Below, one piece after another: positions 34,112 to 41,575 of a stretch of DNA of 64,000 nucleotides. Made by a program: the position numbers and the translations under genes. Within the stretch, counting starts at the first letter, position 1, and each line of letters begins with the position of its first letter. Under the pieces are notes generated by a model. It was not told the origin of the DNA. It did no database searches and saw only the letters and a program-made list of their open reading frames with translations. The DNA is from WTFY01 sp965205685 (GTDB lineage Bacteria; Pseudomonadota; Gammaproteobacteria; UBA4575), in assembly GCA_965205685.1 (NCBI GenBank), contig OZ242174.1, positions 62,001 to 126,000 of the forward strand, given 5' to 3'.

Positions 34112-34660
34112 GTGGACATAGAAACCATCGTCAATTTTTCGCTTCTGACCCTGCTGGCGCTTACAGTGATCGTGCTGATACGCATGAAAAGTCTGCTGGC
34201 CATCGCACTATCGAGCGGCGTCTATAGTTTCTTGTCAGCGGGTCTGTTCGTGGCAATGGATGCGGTGGATGTCGCATTCACCGAAGCTGCCGTAGGTGCT
34301 GGAATCACTACCATACTGCTTCTGGGAACCATTGCAATCACGGGGCGGGAACAGACTGTCAGCAAGCATAAAAGGTTTCTGCCGATTGCAGTAATCACGA
34401 TTACGGGGGCAGCCCTGATCTACGGAACACTGGACATGCCCCTGTACGGGGATGCAAATGCCCCCATTCACACCCATGTTGCACCACATTACCTGACACA
34501 AAGCAGCGAGGAGATTGGCATACCCAATGTTGTGACTTCTGTGCTGGCAAGTTATCGAGGCTACGACACACTGGGTGAAGTCGCAGTGATCTTCACAGCG
34601 GCTGTGGGGGTCTTGCTTTTACTTGGAAAAACAGCAAAGCGAGGCGGGCGCAAACAATGA
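34112..34660 (+). CDS. Free-standing MbhD/MbhE-type subunit (DUF4040 plus MrpA C-terminal domain)
   Basis: A 182-residue membrane protein from a GTG at 34112. The first half is DUF4040-like, with EAAVGAGITTILLLGTIAITGRE; the second half matches the MbhE/MrpA-C element, with NVVTSVLASYRGYDTLGEVAV. In canonical Mrp these two parts form the C-terminus of the large subunit MrpA; here they are split off as their own gene, as in archaeal Mbh and Mbs. The gene overlaps the next one by 4 bases (ATGA). It lines a proposed sodium path in the Mbh structure. Confidence 0.88.
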   Translation: MDIETIVNFSLLTLLALTVIVLIRMKSLLAIALSSGVYSFLSAGLFVAMDAVDVAFTEAAVGAGITTILLLGTIAITGREQTVSKHKRFLPIAVITITGAALIYGTLDMPLYGDANAPIHTHVAPHYLTQSSEEIGIPNVVTSVLASYRGYDTLGEVAVIFTAAVGVLLLLGKTAKRGGRKQ

Positions 34661-35079
34661 ATCACCGTTCCAGCTTGATATTGCGAGAAGTCTGCAGGCT
34701 GGTTATCCCTGCAGTCATGCTGTTTGCCCTGTATGTGCAGTTTCATGGAGAGTATGGACCCGGTGGTGGCTTTCAAGCAGGCGTAATATTTGCTGCTGCA
34801 ATGATCCTTTATGCGTTGATATATGGCCGGCAGAAGGCCCAACGCATTCTGCCCACCGAGACTGTCCGTTATTTCATTGCAGCAGGCGTACTGCTGTATA
34901 CCGGAGTTGGTGTGGCAACCATGCTGCTGGGTGGAAATTTCCTGGACTACAATGTGTTGCTGCAGGGTCATCAGCAAGCCCAGCATCTGGGCATTTTTCT
35001 TATTGAACTTGGGGTGGGCATCACGGTGGGTACTGTCATGATTGCAATTTTTTACACGCTAGACGAGTTCTGCGAATAG
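34657..35079 (+). CDS. mrpB: Mrp-type antiporter subunit B (MnhB domain)
   Basis: A 140-residue, four-helix membrane protein with the MnhB signature: a His and glycine-rich HGEYGPGGGFQAGVIFAAA (about residues 29-47). The N-terminus is basic and cytoplasmic. It overlaps the DUF4040 gene by 4 bases and is followed 3 bases later by the mrpC ATG. Confidence 0.92.
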   Translation: MNHRSSLILREVCRLVIPAVMLFALYVQFHGEYGPGGGFQAGVIFAAAMILYALIYGRQKAQRILPTETVRYFIAAGVLLYTGVGVATMLLGGNFLDYNVLLQGHQQAQHLGIFLIELGVGITVGTVMIAIFYTLDEFCE

Positions 35080-35082
35080 GCA

Positions 35083-35442
35083 ATGATCACAGGCTATTTC
35101 AATTACTGGGTCGTGATCATTTTGATGATGATGGGTTTTTATATTGTCATCTCAGACTCCAACCTAATCAAAAAAATTATCGGGCTGAATATTTTTCAAA
35201 CCTCGGTATTCATACTGTTTATCTCCATGAGCAAGGTGAAAGGAGGGACTGCACCCATACTGATTGCTGAGGCCGACGTATATTCGAATCCACTACCGCA
35301 TGTCCTGATACTGACAGCAATCGTGGTTGGGGTGTCAACATCCGCGCTGGGACTTGCGATCATTGCCAGAATCCACCGGGCTTACGGCACCGTCGACGAA
35401 ACCATCATTCACGAACAGGATGATCTTCAGGACGAAAACTAG
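35083..35442 (+). CDS. mrpC: Mrp-type antiporter subunit C (NuoK-like)
   Basis: A 119-residue three-helix protein homologous to complex I subunit NuoK. It shows LIKKIIGLNIFQTSVFILFIS and the buried acidic residue in IAEADVYSNPLPHVLILTAIVVGV, a hallmark of MrpC/MnhC. The stop codon shares its last base with the GTG of the next gene. Confidence 0.94.
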   Translation: MITGYFNYWVVIILMMMGFYIVISDSNLIKKIIGLNIFQTSVFILFISMSKVKGGTAPILIAEADVYSNPLPHVLILTAIVVGVSTSALGLAIIARIHRAYGTVDETIIHEQDDLQDEN

Positions 35443-36920
35443 TGCTGGCTCATTTACCTGCATTACAAGTGGTGATCCCCCTGATCAGTGCACCCGCCTG
35501 TGTACTGGTAACACGGGCCAACTGGGCCTGGTTGCTGGCAACTGCGGTGAGCATCATTTCTTTTGCCATCGCCTTGCTGCTGGTGCACGAAGTGTCCGTA
35601 CATGGCGTGTTGTCCTACCACCTGGGCGGCTGGAGACCACCGCTGGGAATCGAATACCGCATCGACCACCTAAGCGCCTATTTGTTAACCATCGTGGCTG
35701 CAACGGCCAGCATCACCATGATTGCGGCACGAGAAAGCATAAAGCAGGAAATTCCACCGGAGAAGGCCAGCCTGTTCTTTTCCGCATACCTGCTATGCCT
35801 GACCGGCCTGCTGGGCATCATTGCCTCTGGAGATGCCTTCAATATTTTCGTATTCCTTGAAATCAGTTCACTGTCCTCCTATGTGTTGATTGCGATGGGC
35901 CGTGACCGGCGGGCCCTGACTGCGGCATACCAGTATTTGATCATGGGGACTATCGGCGCCACCTTTATATTGATTGGCGTCGGCCTGCTGTACATGCTAA
36001 CCGGCACCCTCAACCTCCAGGATCTACAGCAAAGGATACCGGCAATCGTTGACTCCAGAACATTGCACGCGGCCTTTGCCTTCCTGACCGCAGGAATCTC
36101 ACTGAAAATTGCCTTGTTTCCGCTGCACCTTTGGCTGCCCAATGCCTATGCGCATGCTCCATCGATGATCACGGTGTTTTTGTCGGCAACTGCGACTAAG
36201 GTTTCTGTATACGTACTGCTGCGATTTTTTTTCGGCCTGTTCCCACAGGAAATTTCTCTACAGCAGTTTCACCTGGACAAGATCCTGCTGCCCCTGTCCA
36301 TCATTGCCATCCTGACAGCGTCCTTTGTTGCCATCTTTCAGGAAAACATCAAACGCATGCTCGCCTATTCCAGCGTTGCACAGATTGGTTACATGACTCT
36401 GGCAATAGGTCTAGGTTCTGCGGACGGTGCTGTCGCCGGAATGGTGTACCTGTTTAATCATGCGATCATCAAAGGCGGGTTGTTCCTGGCCATGGCCTGC
36501 GTATTGCTGAGAATCGGCTCGGTGCAACTTGAGGATTTCGCGGGGCTGGGCAGGCGCATGCCCTGGACCATGGCGGCCGTGGTTCTGCTGGGCCTTGGGC
36601 TGATCGGTATACCTTTTACGGCAGGGTTTGTCAGTAAATGGTATGTGCTTTCAGCAGCGATTGAACAGGGGCACTGGCTGGCAGCCATAGTGGTCGTGGG
36701 GGGATCACTGTTGACAGTCCTTTATATCTGGAAAATCATTGAACATGCCTACTTCAAGACCCCTGTAAGTGCCACGCGCCAGAGCCAGATAATCCTTGAA
36801 GCACCCCGGCAGATGCTGCTCCCCCTATGGTTACTGGTGGCAGGCAGCTTTTATTTTGGCCTGGATACCTCCTTTAGCCTCGGGTTTGCAAGTACCGCCA
36901 TTCAGACATTATTTCACTAA
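35442..36920 (+). CDS. mrpD: Proton/cation antiporter subunit D (NuoN/M-like)
   Basis: This 492-residue, 14-helix antiporter-type subunit starts at a GTG overlapping mrpC by one base. Key residues of the proton path are kept: the TM5 glutamate in FVFLEISSLSSY, the TM7-region lysine in SLKIALFPLHLWLP, and His/Lys in the FNHAIIKGGLFLA segment of TM8/TM12-type helices. These are the same residues used for proton translocation in complex I NuoL/M/N. It is the first of three such subunits in the operon. Confidence 0.95.
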   Translation: MLAHLPALQVVIPLISAPACVLVTRANWAWLLATAVSIISFAIALLLVHEVSVHGVLSYHLGGWRPPLGIEYRIDHLSAYLLTIVAATASITMIAARESIKQEIPPEKASLFFSAYLLCLTGLLGIIASGDAFNIFVFLEISSLSSYVLIAMGRDRRALTAAYQYLIMGTIGATFILIGVGLLYMLTGTLNLQDLQQRIPAIVDSRTLHAAFAFLTAGISLKIALFPLHLWLPNAYAHAPSMITVFLSATATKVSVYVLLRFFFGLFPQEISLQQFHLDKILLPLSIIAILTASFVAIFQENIKRMLAYSSVAQIGYMTLAIGLGSADGAVAGMVYLFNHAIIKGGLFLAMACVLLRIGSVQLEDFAGLGRRMPWTMAAVVLLGLGLIGIPFTAGFVSKWYVLSAAIEQGHWLAAIVVVGGSLLTVLYIWKIIEHAYFKTPVSATRQSQIILEAPRQMLLPLWLLVAGSFYFGLDTSFSLGFASTAIQTLFH

Positions 36921-36923
36921 GCA

Positions 36924-38390
36924 ATGATCCTGCTGCCACACCTTGAACTCGCACTCTTGATCCCCCTGCTGGGCGGGGCTCTGGTTCTCCTGTTCCGCAA
37001 CCGGCCATGGCTGCGTGAGGCGGGTTCACTATTCGCTGGAATCCTTTTGTTCTTGTACATCACCCAGTTGCTGGGGCAGTACCACGGGCCCAGTCCGGTG
37101 CAAACCTTGCTGAACATCTCTGCCAATCTTTCGATTGCTTTCCATCTGGAACCCCTCGGGCTTGTTTTTGCCTTGCTGGCATCCGGCCTCTGGGTTTTCA
37201 CAACGATATATTCCATCGGTTACATGAACGGGAATTCAGAAAAGAATCTCACACGGTTTTACCTGTTCTTTTCCATATCGATTGCAGCGACCATGGGCAT
37301 TGCCTTTGCAGCAAACCTGTTCACGTTATTCATATTTTATGAGGCACTGACACTATCCACTTACCCCTTGGTGACACACAAACAAACCTCAGAGGCACGA
37401 AGTGGAGGGCGCGTCTATCTGGGGCTTTTGCTTGGCACCTCAATAATGTTTTTTCTGACCGCACTGGTCGTTACCTGGATTCGCGCAGGTACGCTGGACT
37501 TCATGCCCGGTGGTGTGCTTGAAGAGAATACCCAAGGGTTGGCCGCCGTGCTGCTGTTTACGCTGTTCATGCTCGGCATCGGAAAAGCGGCCCTGTTGCC
37601 GTTTTACCGCTGGCTGCCGGCTGCCATGGTTGCACCTACGCCCGTGAGCGCCCTGCTGCACGCCGTTGCTGTGGTAAAGGCCGGGGTATTTTCCGTGCTG
37701 AAAATATCCGTGTACACATTCGGGATCGACTACCTGGCAACACAGGAGGCCTCGGGCTGGATCCTGTGGCTGGCGGTGGCCACCATGGTGATCGCTTCGA
37801 TAATCGCACTCAGCAAGGACAACCTGAAAGCACGGCTGGCCTATTCAACGATCAGCCAACTTTCATACATTGTCATCGGGGCAGCACTGGCCTGGCCTGC
37901 GGCTGCACTGGGAGGTGCCCTGCACATCGTCACGCACGCTTTCGGGAAAATTACCCTGTTTTTTTGCGCCGGTGCAATTTACACCGTGACAAAATATACG
38001 CGAGTCAGCCAACTCAACGGTCTCGGCCACAAGATGCCATTCACTTTTGCAGCTTTCCTGCTCGCAGCATTCAGTGTGATCGGCCTGCCGCCGTTCATAG
38101 GCAGTTGGAGCAAATGGCTGCTGATTGAAGGCAGTGTGGACACACAGCACTATATCGTGCTGTTCGCCTTTGCGCTGAGCACCTTGCTGAACTGTGCTTA
38201 CCTGCTGCCGATTGGCCTGCGCGCTTTTTTCAAACCGCCCGATCCGGCACAGGCAGTCACCGTTTCCGGGATCCAAGAAGCACCGCTTGCGTGTTTGATC
38301 CCCTTGTGTGCTACGGCTGCAGCCACATTGCTGCTGTTTTTCTATATTCAGCCCCTTTATGATTTTCTGTACCCCGTTTTCAATTCATGA
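36924..38390 (+). CDS. Second antiporter-type subunit (NuoL/MrpA-N-like)
   Basis: A 488-residue membrane protein with about 14 helices, starting 3 bases after mrpD. It carries WVFTTIYSIGYMNGN, the NuoL/MrpA-like N-terminal signature, the conserved FIFYEALTLSTYPL (TM5 Glu) and GIGKAALLPFYRWLPAAMVAPTPVSALLHA (TM7 Lys). It lacks the long C-terminal extension of true MrpA, whose equivalent is the free-standing gene at 34112. It is inferred to be a second ion-translocating unit. It overlaps the next gene by 4 bases. Confidence 0.9.
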   Translation: MILLPHLELALLIPLLGGALVLLFRNRPWLREAGSLFAGILLFLYITQLLGQYHGPSPVQTLLNISANLSIAFHLEPLGLVFALLASGLWVFTTIYSIGYMNGNSEKNLTRFYLFFSISIAATMGIAFAANLFTLFIFYEALTLSTYPLVTHKQTSEARSGGRVYLGLLLGTSIMFFLTALVVTWIRAGTLDFMPGGVLEENTQGLAAVLLFTLFMLGIGKAALLPFYRWLPAAMVAPTPVSALLHAVAVVKAGVFSVLKISVYTFGIDYLATQEASGWILWLAVATMVIASIIALSKDNLKARLAYSTISQLSYIVIGAALAWPAAALGGALHIVTHAFGKITLFFCAGAIYTVTKYTRVSQLNGLGHKMPFTFAAFLLAAFSVIGLPPFIGSWSKWLLIEGSVDTQHYIVLFAFALSTLLNCAYLLPIGLRAFFKPPDPAQAVTVSGIQEAPLACLIPLCATAAATLLLFFYIQPLYDFLYPVFNS

Positions 38391-38641
38391 AACGCAAGAA
38401 ACACCGCTACTGGCTGGACAGTCCCGATAACGTTCGCAAGCTTGTGTACGGCCTGTATACCTTGTGCGCAGCATTGATGCTGCTCGACTTTTTTTATCAC
38501 AAGCACACCAACTTCCCTTTTGAAAACTGGTTCGGCTTTTTTGCCTGGTTCGGTTTCATTGCGTGCGTGGCCCTGGTCCTGCTCGCCAAACAAATGCGCA
38601 AGCTTGTGAAGCGCGACGAGGACTACTACGGTGATGTCTAG
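38387..38641 (+). CDS. Small conserved membrane protein inside the antiporter operon
   Basis: An 84-residue protein whose ATG overlaps the preceding stop (ATGA). A very basic N-terminus (KRKKHRYWLD) is followed by two membrane helices (about residues 17-36 and 45-66) and a charged tail ending DEDYYGDV. I do not know a named family, but the tight coupling on both sides (it also overlaps the next gene) suggests it is a structural subunit or assembly factor of the antiporter. Function unknown. Confidence 0.85.
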   Translation: MKRKKHRYWLDSPDNVRKLVYGLYTLCAALMLLDFFYHKHTNFPFENWFGFFAWFGFIACVALVLLAKQMRKLVKRDEDYYGDV

Positions 38642-40325
38642 TCTGAACCCGGCACTCATCCTGATACTGGGTGCGCTGCCGGCTTTGCTGCTGAAAGGCC
38701 GTCTGCGTGCTGTTTACGTACTGCTGTTGCCGGTGCTTTCCTTTTTGCAGCTGTACACTTTGCCCGCAGGCATTCGTACAGAGTTCGAGATTCTTGGCAT
38801 GCTCCTGACGACCCTGCACCTCGACAGGCTCAGCTTCATATTTGCCGTGATCTTCCACATTGCGGCTTTCCTGTTGATCCTCTACTCATTGCATACCCGC
38901 GATCGCCTGCAGCAGATGGTTACCCTGATCTATGCAGGCAGCGCGATTGGAGCGGTGCTGGCCGGTGATCTGATTACACTGTTTATCTACTTTGAGGCGG
39001 CTGCGCTTTCCTCTGTGTTTCTGATCTGGGCACGGCGTACCCCGGCATCCTATGGGGCGGGTATGCGTTACCTGATCGTACAGGTCATTTCCGGACTCCT
39101 GCTGTTGACCGGTATCATCCTGCATGCCCGCAGCAGTGGGTCCATTGAATTTACCCAGATGAACCCCGGAACACCCGGAGGAGCGCTGATTTTTCTTGCT
39201 TTCGGGATCAAGTGTGCCTTCCCCTTGCTGCATAACTGGCTGGTAGATGCCTACCCGCAAGCTACCGTGACTGGAACTGTCGTGCTCTCTGCCTTCACGA
39301 CCAAGATGGCGGTATATGCGCTTGCAACTGCTTTTGCGGGAACCGAAATCCTGATCTGGATCGGATTGCTGATGACCGCCTTTCCGATCTTCTATGCGGT
39401 GATTGAAAATGATCTTCGCCGGGTGCTGACCTACAGCATGATCAACCAGCTGGGATTCATGGTGGTCGGTGTTGGAATCGGAACGGAACTGGCACTCAAT
39501 GGCACCGCGGCCCATGCCTTTGCGCACATCCTGTACAAGGCACTGCTGTTCATGAGCATGGGCGCCGTGCTGCTGCGCACCGGGCGCATCAACGGCTCGG
39601 ACTTGGGCGGATTGTACAAATCAATGCCGTATACCGCAGGGTTTTGCGTGATTGGCGCTGCATCGATTTCTGCCTTCCCGCTGTTCAGTGGCTTTGTTAC
39701 GAAATCGATGATCATGGGGGCAGCCGCCCACGAAGGCTACACCCTGGCATGGCTGGTGTTACTGTTCGCATCTGCCGGTGTGTTTCACCATTCAGGCATC
39801 AAGATTCCCTACTTTGCCTTTTTCGCCCACGACAGCGGCATACGCTGCAAGGAAGCACCCGCCAGCATGCTGTGCGCCATGGCCTTAGCCGCAGTGCTTT
39901 GCATAGGTATCGGGGTCTTCCCGCAAACCCTGTATGCACTGCTACCCTATCAGACCGGCTACCAGCCCTACTCGTTGACACACGTAATCACCCAGCTTCA
40001 GTTGCTGTTCTTCTCGGCGCTCGCCTTTACCTGGCTCGTGCGACAGGGTCTCTACCCTCCGGAATTGCGCTCCGTGAACCTGGATGTAGACTGGTTTTAT
40101 CGCAAACCTGGGCGTTGGCTGGCAGAGCATGCGATGCAGTCAATCGTGGCCGGTGAGCAAAAGATGGGGGTCTGGATCAAGAAGCTCTCATTCAGCGCAG
40201 GTACACGCCTGCATCGTCATCACGGACCTCAGGGACTGCTTGCCAAAACCTGGCCCACCGGCAGCATGGTGCTATGGGTTGCCTTCCTGCTTGGCGTCTA
40301 CCTGATCTTTTATTATGTGTACTGA
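38634..40325 (+). CDS. Third antiporter-type subunit (NuoM/MrpD-like)
   Basis: A 563-residue, 14-15 helix protein (GTG at 38631 or ATG at 38634). It has the TM5 Glu in LFIYFEAAALSSVFL, the TM7 Lys in AFGIKCAFPLLHNWLVDAYP with the PQATVTGTVVLSAFTTKMAVYA loop, and AFAHILYKALLFMS near TM8-12. The extra C-terminal 100 residues are partly cytoplasmic and contain RHHGPQG. It ends the operon. Three proton-pathway subunits plus separate MbhD/E parts is not the usual seven-gene Mrp layout. Confidence 0.9.
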   Translation: MSSLNPALILILGALPALLLKGRLRAVYVLLLPVLSFLQLYTLPAGIRTEFEILGMLLTTLHLDRLSFIFAVIFHIAAFLLILYSLHTRDRLQQMVTLIYAGSAIGAVLAGDLITLFIYFEAAALSSVFLIWARRTPASYGAGMRYLIVQVISGLLLLTGIILHARSSGSIEFTQMNPGTPGGALIFLAFGIKCAFPLLHNWLVDAYPQATVTGTVVLSAFTTKMAVYALATAFAGTEILIWIGLLMTAFPIFYAVIENDLRRVLTYSMINQLGFMVVGVGIGTELALNGTAAHAFAHILYKALLFMSMGAVLLRTGRINGSDLGGLYKSMPYTAGFCVIGAASISAFPLFSGFVTKSMIMGAAAHEGYTLAWLVLLFASAGVFHHSGIKIPYFAFFAHDSGIRCKEAPASMLCAMALAAVLCIGIGVFPQTLYALLPYQTGYQPYSLTHVITQLQLLFFSALAFTWLVRQGLYPPELRSVNLDVDWFYRKPGRWLAEHAMQSIVAGEQKMGVWIKKLSFSAGTRLHRHHGPQGLLAKTWPTGSMVLWVAFLLGVYLIFYYVY

Positions 40326-40343
40326 GGATTTGGGATTGCAGGT

Positions 40344-40781
40344 TCAATGGATAGTTTGAGCCTCTTCTGCATCCCCGTCCATGAGATCCAGTACTGGGTG
40401 TAGCTCAGCGGAAGCATGGTGCAAAACCATGTGCCAGCTGCCGTTCGTCTTCCTGTAGATGTTGGTGGCAAAAATTTCAGACTGCAATTCACCATCGACA
40501 TAGATATCTTCCACAACATGGTGCACCGCCACATCTTCCTCTAGGATCATGCCAGTCTTGTTAACCCTTAACTCGATGCCCTGCTCATAGGAAAACATCT
40601 GTTCCCAGCTCTTGCGAATACTGGATACGCCCTGCAAGCGGGAACCTCCAGGGTGTATGCAGACGATGTCCTTACCCTGACCCCATACGGACATCATCAA
40701 TTCGATATCCCCTTGCTGAAATGATCGGTAAAATGCCTGCTCGGCTTGTTCAGAAGTTGGGAAACAATTTGGGTTTTGCAT
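40344..40781 (-). CDS. SnoaL/NTF2-like protein
   Basis: A 145-residue cytoplasmic protein with the cystatin-like alpha/beta cone of the NTF2 superfamily (SnoaL-like/DUF4440). It starts with an N-terminal helix pair (AEQAFYRSFQQGDIELMMSVW) and continues with the CIHPGGSRLQGVSSIRKSWEQMF segment shared by this group. Neighbours suggest no role. It converges on the antiporter operon, ending 18 bases from its last gene, and is divergent from a Rieske protein. Confidence 0.82.
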   Translation of the reverse strand: MQNPNCFPTSEQAEQAFYRSFQQGDIELMMSVWGQGKDIVCIHPGGSRLQGVSSIRKSWEQMFSYEQGIELRVNKTGMILEEDVAVHHVVEDIYVDGELQSEIFATNIYRKTNGSWHMVLHHASAELHPVLDLMDGDAEEAQTIH

Positions 40782-40835
40782 GGTTTTCCAGTTAAGTTTT
40801 AAAAGTTCATCGACCCGAGTAGCATTTCAATTGCC

Positions 40836-41177
40836 ATGAGCTCGATAGAAACACAGCTATGTCACTACGACGAAATACCTGATCCAGGCAGCAAAGGCCT
40901 GGTTGTTGAAGCTCGCAATACGCTGATCCAGGTGTTTGTCGTCAAGAAAGACCAACAGGTGTATGCCTACGAAAATTCATGCCCACACACGCGAGGGCCC
41001 TTGGACTGGGTGCCTGACCGTTTTCTTGACGAGGATGCAAATTATATCATGTGTGCCAACCATGGCGCCCTCTTTCAGATCGGAGACGGTCTTTGCGTCT
41101 ATGGCCCATGTAAAAACGATCGCCTGCGTGCCCTGCCCTGTACGATCCGGAACCGAGTAATTCATGCGCAGCTTTAG
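40836..41177 (+). CDS. Small Rieske-type [2Fe-2S] ferredoxin
   Basis: A 113-residue soluble protein comprising a single Rieske domain. The cluster ligands are Cys-Pro-His in NSCPHTRGPLDW (about residue 48) and Cys-x-x-His in YIMCANHGALFQ (about residue 73). It lacks the disulfide cysteines of the bc1 Rieske, so it resembles oxygenase-type or stand-alone ferredoxins. The partner oxidase is not in the window. It is 83 bases before a small membrane protein. Confidence 0.9.
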   Translation: MSSIETQLCHYDEIPDPGSKGLVVEARNTLIQVFVVKKDQQVYAYENSCPHTRGPLDWVPDRFLDEDANYIMCANHGALFQIGDGLCVYGPCKNDRLRALPCTIRNRVIHAQL

Positions 41178-41260
41178 GAGCCTGCAATATGGCATAATCT
41201 CCTGACGGATCCAGCTTTGCACAGGTTGGGACTGAAGCCGGGAGAACGTCGGGGGCAGGC

Positions 41261-41554
41261 ATGGCAGAAAATTCGTGGATTTCCTTTTTCAGTGCAGTGG
41301 CAAGCTGGCTGCTGGCTGTTTTCCTAGTGGTGCAATTGTTGTCCGGCCCCTTCGATGGACGTTCCTGTCAAACCGCCTGTGTGAACACGATCTTCTGGAT
41401 CTCCTTTGCCATTGCTGGTCTTGGCCTGATTTTCAGTGCCGGTGCCCTGTTCGCTGGCAAAACCGGCTGGCTGCAGAGCCTGTCCTTTCTTGCCTTGCTG
41501 GGCCTGGTGGGCATCTACCTCACCACGATGCTGATCGGCACCTTCGGAATTTAG
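41261..41554 (+). CDS. Small membrane protein, unknown
   Basis: A 97-residue protein with three predicted membrane helices (about residues 8-28, 42-64 and 71-92) and a loop with two cysteines (GRSCQTACVN). No family was recognised. The start is the ATG at 41261. It converges on recG, leaving 21 bases between them, and could be co-transcribed with the Rieske gene upstream. Confidence 0.7.
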   Translation: MAENSWISFFSAVASWLLAVFLVVQLLSGPFDGRSCQTACVNTIFWISFAIAGLGLIFSAGALFAGKTGWLQSLSFLALLGLVGIYLTTMLIGTFGI

Positions 41555-41575
41555 GTCACGCTGGCCCGGCTGGGA

